Shown: positions 11,630 to 22,980 of the stretch, in pieces
Layout: each line of letters opens with the position of its first letter
Position numbering within the stretch: the first letter of the stretch is position 1
DNA from: Mesodorylaimus sp. YZB2_4
Taxonomy: Eukaryota > Nematoda > Enoplea > Dorylaimida > Dorylaimidae
Assembly (NCBI GenBank): GCA_030248295.1
Contig: JASANH010001440.1
Span: 434,001 to 498,000 of the forward strand
Direction: 5' to 3'
Length of the DNA stretch: 64,000 bases
The notes under the pieces: generated by a model
Told to the model about the DNA's origin: nothing
Databases searched by the model: none
Seen by the model: only the letters and a program-made list of their open reading frames with translations
Made by a program: the position numbers and the translations under genes

Positions 11630-14600
11630 AAGACGTTTCTTTTAAGTCTCCTGTTTCTTTGCTGCCGCGCCGACATTAAAAAAGATGAAGAGCCTGAATG
11701 TAATCGAGAGTGGAAAATCCTGCGCGGAAATTCGAGTTCGTCTAAATCCTCCAGCGAGATTATTCGACATATTCGGACCGAGCATAATGATGGGTAAGAA
11801 TTGTTTTTTGTGCTTTTTTTGTGCCTCCTTTTGCAGCCCAACGTCACAGAAAACGCTTGCAGTACGAAATGGCATCTATACTTTAGATACGGCGCGATAT
11901 CTGCCGAGATATGTGAGCAGCATGGTAATGTCACAGCGTGTCCGCTGGCCGCAATGAACACCGCGATCGTTCGCCCAGAATTGGCAGGTCTCGCAGGTCT
12001 CGCAGGTCTCGCAGGTCTTGCAGGTCTTGCCTTGATCAAGAAAAAGAATCCCCCTGCCGAGGAACCATGCTGCTGCAAAGGTGAGTGCTCGCAGTTGACC
12101 TTTTACTGTAGCTAACAAGGCAGTTTTTTCCGAGTGCAGTCTGCTCGAGCGCAAAGTCTACAGGTAAAATAACGGACAACAATGGCTTTTTCTGTGTTCG
12201 GTCCCATTGCAATTAGATCCTGGATTGGGTGGGGTGGGTCAGGTCAGCTTAATTTCGGGTCTGCCCGGGTCAAAATGGGTCGGGTCACTTCTCGGGAAGA
12301 TCGGGTCGAACAGGTAAACTGCAGTTTTGCAAGTTATGCTTTTAGAAGTTAAGAAAAGCTTTTCGTAAATGTCCAACTCCAAGATTTGCAGAATTCGCTT
12401 TATGCATGCATATTGCAAATGTTCTGAGTCATTTCTGCGAAAGGGTCCATCGAGCATGGATGGGACCAGACATAGTCTGAATAGGACTTGATAATTTCTA
12501 ACAAGTCGTCTTATTGGGAATACAGTCACATTTGATTCCTGAACATGGAGATGTAAGTTATTGTGTGTAGCTGGCAGTAAAACCCTGGCACGTATATTCT
12601 GAGCACCAATAACTCCCTTGACCTGGTTTGTGTTGTAATCAGTGTCCTGCACGGGTATGAAAATTGTACCCTACCCGTACCCGCTGGACGATCTCTGTAC
12701 CCGTACCCAAACCCGAACCCGGCGACATTGCTGTCCTAATCTGAGAGACCGCCGTGCCTAAGAGTGAAAGTGAATTCGATCCTGCAAAGGGTCAAGGTCG
12801 CTGCATTGGCGCATAGTTATTTGTCATATAAAAGTATCGGACCTTTTTTTCCTCGGCACCCTCTTAGAAGCTCAGAAATTCTCGTTCATCTTTTCTTCTA
12901 CCTTGTTTCAAAGTTTTCTTTTTTTGAAGATGCTCTGCAGTGCAGTTTTAGTTCCCAGGTAACTTTTCTTTTAAATCCAGATTTTATAGCATCGTTTTAT
13001 CCAAGTTTCATAAATTTTTCTTGTCGCCACTTTGATAGGAGCTAAGACAGAGAAACAAGAAGCCAGTCAGTCAGTCGTGTCATGTGACACCCACCACTTG
13101 TCTTGCCGTCTTCCACGGATGGCATCGTGGCGGCTTTGTGACAGAAACCAGGTTCTTTTTTGCAGTAAGCAACCATTTTCGAATCTTAAAAACGCTTATA
13201 TATCCATATCTTTTTATCAGTATATCTTGGTTGTGAAAAGATATAATATATAACCTGTTTTCTTCGAGGATTACACGCCCTTCCCGTGCCGTTTATACAC
13301 CCTAAAAGAAAACAGATTGTAGATATGGTTTTAAAAAAGATATGAATATGATTTCGATGGCGATTAGATGTAGCTGTGGATATGGATATGGATATCAACA
13401 GTAGTCACAACTAGCCTTGAAATAGCGGACATCAGAACAGCTTCGCTGAAATCAGTCTCAAAAGGCGTAAGACTTAAATTTACAGCGCTGTCATAAATAG
13501 GAATTTAAAAAAATTAAACAAGAACGAATACCCTCGAATGCCTCTTACCCAAATCCGTACCCATACCCGCCGAATAAGGGTGGGTACGGGAACCCATGCA
13601 GGACTGTGTTACATTGCAAACCAATTTACCGTGATCAAAAGACATCGGTGCCCTTACATTCCTCTTTTAGTAGCAAAGGTCCTGACGGGGCTAGTCTCTA
13701 GCTAGAGAGTAGATGGATACTCTAGCGTGGGTTAAAAATTATGACTCTTGACTCCAAAAGTTATGAAGGTGCAAGTAGTTGGTCGAGTCTTGTAAAGGTT
13801 AGCGTGAAAAGGTTTTCGCGATTCGGGTCTTAACGCTAAAAGCTAAACACTAAATGCTTAGCTACTTGAAATATTTTCCACATCTACCCCAAAGTCACAA
13901 TATGATGGGAGGAATTTGTAGAATATTTCATCTCAAGGAGCTTCAGCTGCCGCTAACAAATTCAAGTCAACTTGCGACATTTCCAAAGGAAAAAGAAGAC
14001 CAATAAGTTACTCAAATACGACATTATTTATTATGTTCTAATTTTCGACGTTTCGTCTTATCTTAAGACATCATCAGGAACTGATAAAAACACATCGCAA
14101 GGCGAGCAACGCATCAATGAGCTGGAAACCTACTTGAAATCAGCAGAGGGACTTTGAAACACTCACGCTTTTGCCATAGGTTGTCGCTACCTGAGAATCA
14201 ACATTGTGTGCGCTACCATAGGTTTCCAGCTCATTGATGCGTTGCTCGCCTTGCGATGTGTTTTTATCAGTTCCTGATGATGTCTTAAGATAAGACGAAA
14301 CGTCGAAAATTAAAATATAATAAATAATGTCGTATTTGAGTAATTTATTGGTCTTCTTGTTCCTTTGGAAATGTCGCTATAAAGACGTCTCAATTTCTAC
14401 TTCAAGTCAACTTGCCTCGAAATTTCAGGTCAGGGACTCTCAGTTCGGGTCCCCGACCCGTCGTGTTCAAGCCGACCTGATCCGGTGTCTAAATTGCAAT
14501 TGCACGGTAGCTGGAATACCGTATATCAACATCATTTTTAATGTAAATTCACTATTCACCAGGGTTGACGGAAAGTTATCGATAAAACTTTTTTATCTAA

Positions 14601-15044
14601 ATCATTCGAACTGTACGATAGCCTTTTGCGCACTTATCTGTGCAGGCACATCATTTTAATAATTAATGTCAGCTTCCTATGATACCACGAGTATGATATG
14701 CTCCCTGTATAGCTACAGCATGTAATCTACCACCTTGCATTTCCCATAGTCTAGCATTTAGAACTTACTTACTTCTAGCAGGGTTTTGCTACTTACTGCA
14801 TCAAACATGACAACCTATTGCCAACAACCCTCAACATGACCAATGTTTCTTCCCATCTATAATCGAATGTTCACTTATTCTAGATCTTTCCGTGCTAAAC
14901 ATCCCAGGTGCCTGCAAGGCGGGCTGCAAGGGATGCAAAATGAACGATGGCGAAGATTTCTGCCAGCTAGCATTTGCATCACCTTACAACTGTGGAACCG
15001 ACGATGGAATCACCTACCACTGCGGGTGTTACTTCGACCCATAA
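11630..15044 (+). CDS. Secreted cysteine-rich protein, four exons (5' end unresolved)
   Basis: The exons are about 11,630-11,793, 11,837-12,080, 12,140-12,163 and 14,884-15,044. Phases close exactly from exon 2 to the stop. Exon 1 reads as a hydrophobic signal-like stretch (TFLLSLLFLCC) then DIKKDEEPEC, but its donor leaves phase 2 while exon 2 needs phase 0, and no ATG is seen, so the 5' end is not solved. Exon 2 carries NVT glycosylation sites and a LAG tripeptide run, and ends EEPCCCK. The last exon has the pattern CxxxCKGC...C...YNCGxDDGIxYHCGCY. The family is unknown to me. Intron 3 (2.7 kb) is swollen by nested transposons; the related locus at 22,981-24,111 has about 0.4 kb there. A signal-bearing extracellular product is inferred. 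Confidence 0.6.
11984..12028 (+). repeat. Five tandem 9-bp units coding Leu-Ala-Gly repeats
   Basis: GCAGGTCTC/T occurs five times in frame inside exon 2 of the host gene. The decayed copy near 23,335 has only about one and a half units, so the array expanded after duplication or contracted in the copy. Confidence 0.9.
12640..13608. mobile_element. Inverted-repeat element with GGGTACGGG subterminal repeats
   Basis: The left end CAGTGTCCTGCACGGG matches the complement of the right end CACAGTCCTGCATGGG. Runs of CCCGTACCC lie just inside both ends. The structure resembles non-autonomous hAT elements. No clean target duplication was found, so the boundaries are good to a few bases only. Confidence 0.55.
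13976..14400. mobile_element. Foldback retroelement-like insertion with 15-bp target duplication
   Basis: The insertion is flanked by TTCAAGTCAACTTGC at 13,961-13,975 and 14,401-14,415. Arms of about 157 nt (13,976-14,132 and 14,219-14,375) are inverted copies with only a few mismatches. Each arm holds a CTGATGA...GAAAC block resembling a hammerhead ribozyme core (+ strand 14,274-14,301; - strand 14,050-14,077). A long target duplication plus inverted terminal repeats with this core fits a Penelope-like element remnant better than a DNA transposon. Confidence 0.7.
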
Positions 15045-15273
15045 ATGCCTCTGGTTCCTGAGCGAAGTTCCGAGCCCGTAATAATTAGCAGCGATCATTA
15101 TACCATGATCTTGGTTTTAACGATAATCATTTAACCTTTGGACCTATTGGATATGCAATCCATCACGCGATGTTTTTCTATTCATTTCTTGCCGAAACAC
15201 ATTACTGTGCACTCTGAGACAGCAAGCCACATGAGGGATGACGTAAAGCATAAAACAAAATCAAGAGCGAAAC
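15045..15273. other. 3' flank of the cysteine-rich gene; duplication junction
   Basis: The first part resembles the 3' flank of the decayed copy (24,112-24,200). Unit 2 of the duplication, starting with the LINE 3' end, begins near 15,272. Confidence 0.6.
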
Positions 15274-15317
15274 TATTAAAAAGTCGTCAAAGAAAACAAA
15301 AGACATCATCGATAAAC

Positions 15318-16703
15318 TTATGAAATTATGAACTTCGACAAAGCTTTTTGAAACATTAGTCTACCTGTAATCGAGGCAACTTCATATGGCAACGACTTAC
15401 ATGCATTCATAGAGCTGTACAAAAAACTTTGCTTAAAACGTTCATAGTTTGGGATTGGAACAATCAAATGACGAGGTTCAGTCAAGCGGGCGCTAAAACG
15501 TAAACCTGAATCCGTTTTGTGAATAAAAAGAGAATTCGGAAAATCGTGTGTACCATTGTAATATTTGTGGAACTGGCATAGTTTAAGACATTTTCTACGA
15601 TCATGAAGTGAAGACCAACCCATCAGACTAAGTCCAGTCTCATACGACAAGTTCCAATCTTTCAAAATCATACGCAGCGCAAAAAATTGAGATCGTTCAA
15701 GCTCCTGAATATCTTTTTTCAAAACGGGGTCCCAAGATACAGATGCGTATTCAAGAACTGAGCTTACACACGCATTATAAACAGCAATTAAAATTTGGGA
15801 AGAAACCGAACGACCAAACTTGCGATTAATGGCACCAATCATAGAATTTGCCCGTCTGGTAACTTCAGAAATATGATCAGAAAACTTCAGATCGTGATCA
15901 AAAAGAACTCCTAGGTATCTGACAGAATTCAAAACATGCAAAGATGCATTATTCAGGAAAAGGGAGCTCCTTCTAAAGTCGGGGCTAGGACCATAACAAA
16001 AAATCAAGACTTGCGTTTTAGTCGGGTTGAGATTCAGTCCGGCCAGCGAAATCCATTTTACAATAAAGTCCAAGGCAGGTTGTGCCGATCGATTAACATC
16101 GTCGAGAGATTTTGAAGGAACCATTAGGAGAAGGTCGACCGCATAAGCTTGCAACCGAACTTCCGGAAATCGACTTTCAAAATCACGTAGCAATTCATCG
16201 AAGTACGCAATAAAGAGTGTTGGTCCTAGAATACTGCCGTGTGGGACGCCGCTAGGAATGGATACTGAGTTGGAAGCACAACCATTGATCGAGACATATT
16301 GTGAACGACCATTCAAATACGATGCAATCCATCGAATAATCTTAGGTTGTAATAGATGCTTTTCGGACAGCGAATGTTACAAAAGCGAATGTGGCACCTT
16401 ATCGAAGGCTATCTGGACGTCGAGAAAGATTCCAGCTGCGTATCGAGATTTCTTGGAATGGATCGATGAGTGGATGAATTCCGTTGCACTGTTGGTACCA
16501 CGTCGTCCGCAGAAACCGTGCTGATGGGCTGAGAATCTTATTTTTGATCTTATCAAGGAATCGAAATGCTTTTCCAAAATTTTCGATAATAGCGATAGCA
16601 GCGAAATCGGTCGATAATTTCCACAATCGGAGCGATCGCAAGACTTCGGGATAGCAATAACTTTTGCATTTTTCCACAATCGGGGAAAGGTTTCCTCTTC
16701 CAA
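15318..16703 (-). pseudogene. LINE reverse transcriptase, copy 2, frameshifted
   Basis: The main frame (15,318-16,316) matches copy 1 from the ASYLNGRSQYV block onward. The upstream part continues in another frame (16,377-16,703) after an inserted segment and small deletions around 16,375-16,500. It carries SGVPHGSILGP, where copy 1 keeps the usual Q, and the same AYAVDL palm motif. With the first catalytic region out of frame and the palm aspartate lost, the enzyme cannot be active. Confidence 0.88.
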
Positions 16704-17449
16704 TTTGCTCGCTTTATTAGCCAGATAGTTCGATTATCTTTAGGTTGCTTTGTTGGAAGACCAGATAAGTTCACTCGAATTGAATTATGATCGGAAGTAT
16801 GAATAGCTGGTAATATTTCAGTCGACAAATGACATTTCGGATCGCCAATTATCGCCAAGTCCAAAATCGTTCGATCGTTTCGAGTCGGGGCCGACACGAA
16901 TTGATTACCACCAATAGCAGACATCATGGCCATAAGACGTCGACGAGCCTGAGTATCATTACCGTAATCCACGTTCAAATCTCCCAAAATTATTAATCGA
17001 TGTAGTCGATTTCGAAATGCTCGGATTAGATAATCGTGCAAGGAGTCGATCGTTGCAGCATTTGTTCGGGGAATATAGACGAGAATAAGAATAATTTCAG
17101 TGGGACCGTGACTCAGTCGAAGTGAAACTGTTTCGAGATCTTGACGAGAAATTCCATATTCTGTCGGAGGTTTTAATCTAATCACAGAAATACCATGACG
17201 TACATACGCGACCAATCCTCCACCGCCTTTTATTCGATCATTTTTGAATATATGGTAGCCAGGAATAGCAATCTCTGAATCCAAAATCGTCGAATCTAAT
17301 TTACTTTCGATTATTCCATAAAAATCATAAGAGTCTGCCAAAACTTCTGCTTTTACATAATCTTTTTTCCGTGATGTTCCAGGAATGCATTCTGTTTTAC
17401 TTCCGTTACGTCTAATATAGGCTACACATACCATATTTCCATGTTTCAT
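16704..17449 (-). pseudogene. LINE endonuclease, copy 2, catalytic residues kept but truncated
   Basis: An open frame from an ATG at 17,449 encodes an N-terminal extension, GYHIFKNDR, GGGGLVAYVRHGI, ILGDLNVDYG and HTSDHNSIRVNL, so the SDH catalytic triplet is intact, unlike copy 1. The six-T run near 17,366 keeps the frame that copy 1 has lost. The frame is then fused out of phase to reverse-transcriptase sequence at the deletion point near 16,700, giving a chimeric tail of no evident meaning. Confidence 0.85.
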
Positions 17450-17606
17450 GAAATATACTGTACAGGTGTACTATACCCACTCAGTCTTTTAAATAAAAGA
17501 TTTTCTAAATGTTTTTTACTCTTCAAACTAGTCCCTTTAAGAGTGACTTCGCCAAATTTTGACAGTTTCTGACAGATTTCTTGTCGATTCGCGAAAACAA
17601 AAAGTT

Positions 17607-19911
17607 CTGCGAGCGCTTTTTTGAGTAGCCTATTCGAAAGAGCATCCTTTGTTGATCAATCTTTGATTTAGTAGCTTTTGGCTGAATCAGTCGGCACACA
17701 AAACGGCCCTCTGAGTAAAGGATGGTTTAATTTCGTGCAAAAATTCCTGGCGAGGAACTGACTTTTTATCATCCTCACCAGCGGGCCCCTGCAAGACTAT
17801 AACCGTTTGCTCAGAACTTACCAAACCTTGTTTTGGGCGGGGAATCGAATGAGACTACGTAATATGTGTCAATTCCTGTGGTTTATTCAAAAAAACGATA
17901 TGCTACTGTATGCAAGATTCCAGATGTTTAACGATTGCTTGGAGCCTTTCCTTTATTTCAGTGGTCTTTCAAGTTTTTGACAACTCACGCTGTTGGGCGG
18001 CAATGAAACATTTGTTCGAGGGTTGTTGGAGCGACTGAAGCAGTTCTAGCAGTCCTCGAAGGAAAGTCAAGACGCCGAACTCTAATAATAAGATATGAAT
18101 TGCGCACCAATGAAATGGAAAAACTTCCTTCATGTGCAATCGGTCATTATATTTCATCAAGTACTCGTGCACTCGATACAGACCACAGTGAAAAACAGCG
18201 TTCCGACGCATAAATTTGCCATGATATTGGGTACTCAGGCGGAAATGTACAATCAATGGACATGTCCGTATTATTCATGACAACAGCGCTCGCCTTACCT
18301 GGCTCGATCATCACGCGAACACATAGACTGGTCGACACCTAGCATGTTTTGTGAAAATGACATCCTGAGACCAACGCCAAATTATGGGTAGAAAGGTAAG
18401 TCGCTCCTGTGCGCTAATTCCGCGATCTGTCTAATGATTAGCTTTCTTCAGTTGAGTTTTCAAATGAGTTTGGGTCTTTATCAAACGCAAAGTTTGGGTG
18501 CAAGAGCCACAGGTAACAGCAGAGCAACCATATCGCACTATCAATTTGAGCATCTCTGCACTATCAATTGACCCCTCCCCGGTGGGGGGGACAAAGAAAA
18601 ACGATGTCGTCTTACACTAGGTATTCCAACGTTTTTCTCATTTTCGAACTCTTCTACTAGAGCCTAATTATAAGTGTTTCTAAAAAAATCAGACAAAGAA
18701 AAGGTTAGCCTAGCCACCCCACTTGGTTCATTGTGAAGTCATAGGGTCAATTACCAGTGGGATTTTCTTCTGTCTGTTTTTCACCAAAGGCTAGAACATA
18801 AATGAATATCGCATTTTGGACTAAGTTCGGAAGTTTGTACTTTTGAAATACGAATTCCTTCTGTTACCTCGAAATTACTTGGGGAACAGGGAGGACTTGC
18901 TGCAGTAAGGTTGCATCTGCGAATGATCTGGAAACTGACTTCCCTATCCCCCTTCTGTACAATACGGACTTGTCAACCCAGTATCTCTTGACTCGAAACC
19001 AGCAGACATCATATCGCAGTGGCTTTCGCACGCTGTTGCGATCATCCATATGCTCATGCTGACCCCACGTTGGGAAGTGGTTTTTTAGGTTAGGTTCCAA
19101 AAAAGAAGGTTCTAAAAAAAGGTCAAGCTTCAAAATCCAAAACCACCCTGTCTAAAATCCTGACGCAATCCAGCCCGGAAACCCAAAAAATGAGTGGGGT
19201 TTCGGGACCCAATGTCAGGTACAAGTACTAAGAGATACTGCACCAACCACAAAGGGCCATAGATCACAGATATCGAGACCATAGGGTCCGAGTGCTACTG
19301 CTGTGGCAGGTACCGCTTTAGCACAAAGCTGCTCATAACGTGTTCAGTGGTGAGATGGTAAGAAAAAGTACATGTAACGTTAGTTCCTGCCTTTTTTGCG
19401 CGAAGATGGGTGCTACGCCAAGAGAGCAATCGTATTCAGGCGTTGTCGACTATTTGTGTGATACTGGGATGAACCAAGCCGAACAGTACGTTTTCCGCGG
19501 ACTATTCAAGCTGAATCTGCTTACCTTGCGCAAAACGCCGCATAACCTCACGCCATATGTTTTCCGACCAACGGCAACTAACCAGCACATGCTTAAGTGT
19601 GTACGAATCAACGGCAGAGACTCCGGCGCTCCTAAAAAAGGTATGCAAAATTTCTGACATGAATCGTCAGTCGACAGTCGATATTGAGAAAGGTGGTCGG
19701 TCGCTGTGGCCAAAAAGTCTGGCAGGCCAAAGAAAACTGATGGCTATCCGAATCACCAAGTCAGACTCGCAGTTGCTGCTGACCCTGGATTATGGATTGG
19801 GCGGGTCAAATCAACCGTGGGCAACCTAGACATCATTATTGTGATTGTACACCAGAGGCTGAACGATGCTGGGGTGCTTCGACAAAGATCAGCGAGGAAA
19901 CCTTGATTTTA
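17607..19911. other. Unit-2-specific segment interrupting the duplicated flank
   Basis: This segment is absent from unit 1, where 5243 joins directly to sequence matching 19,912. It includes a piece (18,672-18,790) related to the repeat at 35,765-36,010. Open frames at 17,969-18,256 (-) and 19,340-19,657 (+) lack recognisable domains or splice support. Confidence 0.55.
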
Positions 19912-21790
19912 TAGAAGAGTTGAGAAACGTGCTTTCAGTTCGCCAACTAATCCTTTTCCTGGGACCCAACTGAGACGGAAAAAGTTACTTATATCGACGA
20001 ATTTGAATATAGCTTGCTTCAAAGCAATATCGAGTATACTGGTCGTCCTGTGATGGTCAAGTGCAACCCTCACTGCACAGTCCCAGTCGATAATCATGAT
20101 GGTGGCTTGATCACGGTCTTGGGTCATCTTTTTGGGTGCAGGAAGGGCCCATTTGCATGACTGATGGCCACAGGTTAATTTTAGTACCATATCCGACCGA
20201 CCAACTGCTGCAAAATGCTCGTCGTTAGATGCCAAACGTGTAGTTTTTTTAACAGTATAATGCCGAACCTGTTTTGCGATCAGATGAAACATAAAAATTA
20301 ACCGGAAATGATTGACCAGCCCAATCTTATGACTTGAATCGGATGGAGAGCACGAAGGAAGACGTCCAGCATCGCTAAGAACCAAGTTGCGTTCGAATTT
20401 GAATGCCAGTCGGCGAACAAGAAAAACAATGTGTAGCAAAAATACCAGACTTCTTTATTGATCGATTGATCGACTTCATGCGGTCCAGAGGCAAATGCGT
20501 GATCAAAACCAAGGGTCAAGCACAAGAAACTAGTCTCAGTGGTTGCATCGCGTATTAATTTTTGCTCTATCGCTTATTATCGAGCTATACAGTATATAAT
20601 GTTTTTAAAAAAATTTCCTCTACTTTTCTCGCGCCAGAAAATTTTGAATTTTTATTTTGAATCATGCGTGCCTGGAAAATGCGACGTGTAATGTTAAAAA
20701 AGGATGCTGTCGAACCAGGTTTAAGAGCTCCTTTGCTACTAAGTTTCGTAGGTTCTACCGTTACCCTGAAAATCATTAAAGTTTGCAGCTGTCTTCTGAG
20801 TTGCTCTACTTTTGTCCGCTACTGTCAATAAATGCTTGGAGAACAAAAATATCAACTTCCCTTCATTCAGGTGCTGCACTTGTGCATTCAGACCTCAAGT
20901 GCTCACGAGGGAACCTTGCCAACCTGTGAAGTCAAACTTGAGATAAGCCATGATTGTAATTTGTTTAGGCGAAAAAGTGAGCTCCACGCAAGATACAGTA
21001 TTGAGGACGTTTGGCCAACTGGTCAACAGTGGTCAGCACCCAAAGTCCGTCGAGTTTTTTTTAAAAATCCCTGCCTTGTTGGATCTTCCGTGAAGAAAAC
21101 CCAAATCCAAATGTTGGAACACGGAGCTCAAAGCCCCAAACCCGAAAACCGAGTTTAGAAAAACCTGCAAGTCTTTTTTTAATACTCTGTCTTCTTGTCT
21201 CACAGGAATTCAAAAACTTGCAGGACATTAGTCGCTGATCACTGGTGACCAGCTGGCCAGACAGAACCAATATTTTGCAAATAGTTTTTTTCTATTTCAA
21301 GGAAAAAATGCAAGGCAAGGCCGGGTCAAGGAGATGCAACTTTAGCAAGTTTTCCAATAAAATATTTGAAATTATAGAAATTTTTTTCACACAGTATTTG
21401 AGCTGATAAACCACTGCTATATTGCAAAAATGCGGCAATTATCTACGTCAAATGCATTAAAATGATTCAGTTACTGGGAGAATAAGTTTCAGTTTCAGTT
21501 GATTGTATCAACGCTCCTTGATTGCACCAACTGTTTCAAAGGTCACTCCAATTTTTTCTTGGAAACTTTTTGCTCATGGTCGATGAAAGAAGCATCACCT
21601 GCAAAACAGGATAAAATACGTCTCCGTGCAGAAATCGAGGGGTTCCCTTCTCACCACGTCCATCTCGGATATTTCTGACCCAATCTAAATTTTTCTTCCC
21701 ATTTTGCCTTGACGCGTTTTGCTGTCGAGGAAGCTGCCGAGTTGCACGGGTATTGAAAGTTTGGCCCTCAGAACTCGAAAAAGATGGTTC
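19912..21790. repeat. Segmental-duplication block, unit 2
   Basis: 19,912-19,956 and 20,868-21,790 match 5265-5310 and 5310-6235 of unit 1. The intervening 19,957-20,867 is unique to this copy and contains a minus-strand frame of about 170 codons that I do not recognise. It looks like an inserted, unclassified element, but no terminal repeats were found. Confidence 0.75.
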
Positions 21791-21999
21791 TCGCCCTTAG
21801 TTGAAATCCAATATCTCAATAACCATCCAACCAAATCGAAAATCCTTTTTTTCACCTGATTGCCAACTATGGCCGTCAAGTCACTCCCATTTTTTCTACC
21901 CAGGCTCTTTCAGAGCAATGCTACCTAGCTAGATACGCTTTGCAGCTTGCAAAACATTTCTCTCTAAAGCATGGATTGAGCACACTGCGGAATCGAAAC

Positions 22000-22516
22000 T
22001 AGGGATAGGTCGCGATCACCTTTTCTCGGGATCGGGATCATGATGATCCTGATCAGGGATCGGTACTGGGATTGGGACTGGGATTTTTGCATCTTTCTGT
22101 TTTTTGGCTTTGAACCAACTTTCCTCGCCAAACTAGATTTTTACTTTTCGCAATCTAGATCTAGATTGCACTTTCAGCAATCTAGATTTTTACAAAGCAC
22201 TTTCACAGGGCGATTTTTAAATGTTATTTATAAGCTGAAATCAAGCGAAAAATGTGCACTTTCGATACAACTCCAGCATGGTCGGCCTGGCTAGACTTAA
22301 GCAAAATCAGCGTCGCTATCGTTGTCTTCGATTTGAGCTGATGTTTCTGTTGCATCTACATCGCAAATATGATGGACCGGAGAGTACCCAGCGTACTTAT
22401 GCCTATATACTTGTATGCCGGATCCTGCTGCTTCAATGTCAGAATCGGGATCGGGATCGGGATCGGGACAGGTCAAATCCTGACGGGATCGAGATCGGGA
22501 TACCGAACTATCCCTA
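22000..22516. mobile_element. hAT-type miniature element with perfect 8-bp target duplication
   Basis: The termini TAGGGATAGGTCG and the complement of CGAACTATCCCTA are inverted repeats. ATCGAAAC is repeated exactly at 21,992-21,999 and 22,517-22,524. Tandem GGGATC units lie just inside both ends. The 8-bp duplication and TAGGG-type end identify the hAT superfamily. The element has no coding capacity. Confidence 0.88.
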
Positions 22517-22524
22517 ATCGAAAC

Positions 22525-22980
22525 GAAACGGTTCAGATCTGGCGAGTCGCAAAGCCAAACATTCTTTTTCCAACCTTTATGAAATAGCTTTGCACGTGGC
22601 CAATGTCAATTTAGCTGCAAGTGGAAGGAACGCACAGAACATATTCAGTAAGGGCTTTTTTGTGCTGTCCAGTAACACGGCACAGTAATCTAGAAAGCAG
22701 GTATCATTTTATGAGCGAGATGATAAGGCGACAGACTATTATTATTATTATCTTCCCAACAACAGAGCTAGCAGGATGCAGGGCCAGCAACAGAACTACT
22801 GATGTATATTTGAATGAAGACCCAGTCCCAAATCTGAAAATTGTTTCTCCTCCGCCCAAAACAGCATTGACAATGACCCCTCTGCTGCAACACAGTGGCT
22901 TTTGCGGCGTAGTTAAAACAAGGGCCGATCCAAGCAGACTTCAAAATAGTTTCTAGTTTACTCCCTGGCTAACAGCTGCC
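22525..22980. other. Intergenic, nothing recognised
   Basis: A short ATT microsatellite lies at 22,738-22,752. No supported gene. Confidence 0.5.

Larger units (their letters stand above)
12214..14492. mobile_element. hAT-like DNA element with nested insertions
   Basis: The ends TAGATCCTGGAT... and the complement of ...ATCCGGTGTCTA are imperfect inverted repeats. They are followed inward by GGGTC/GGGTCGGG-type subterminal repeats, and ATTGCAAT lies on both sides (12,206-12,213 and 14,493-14,500, offset by one base). An 8-bp duplication and this style of terminus fit the hAT superfamily. The element fills intron 3 of the host gene and contains two further elements (12,640-13,608 and 13,976-14,400). 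Confidence 0.65.
15274..17600 (-). mobile_element. LINE copy 2 with internal deletion
   Basis: This is nearly the same sequence as copy 1, including the YAVD palm motif, but the linker and the start of the reverse transcriptase are deleted so that 16,700 joins directly to endonuclease sequence. Shared lesions and a shared 5' flank indicate segmental duplication. Confidence 0.9.

Noticed and set aside
19909-20439. 176-codon minus-strand ORF
   Set aside because: Crosses the junction between duplicated and unit-specific sequence and shows no recognisable family.
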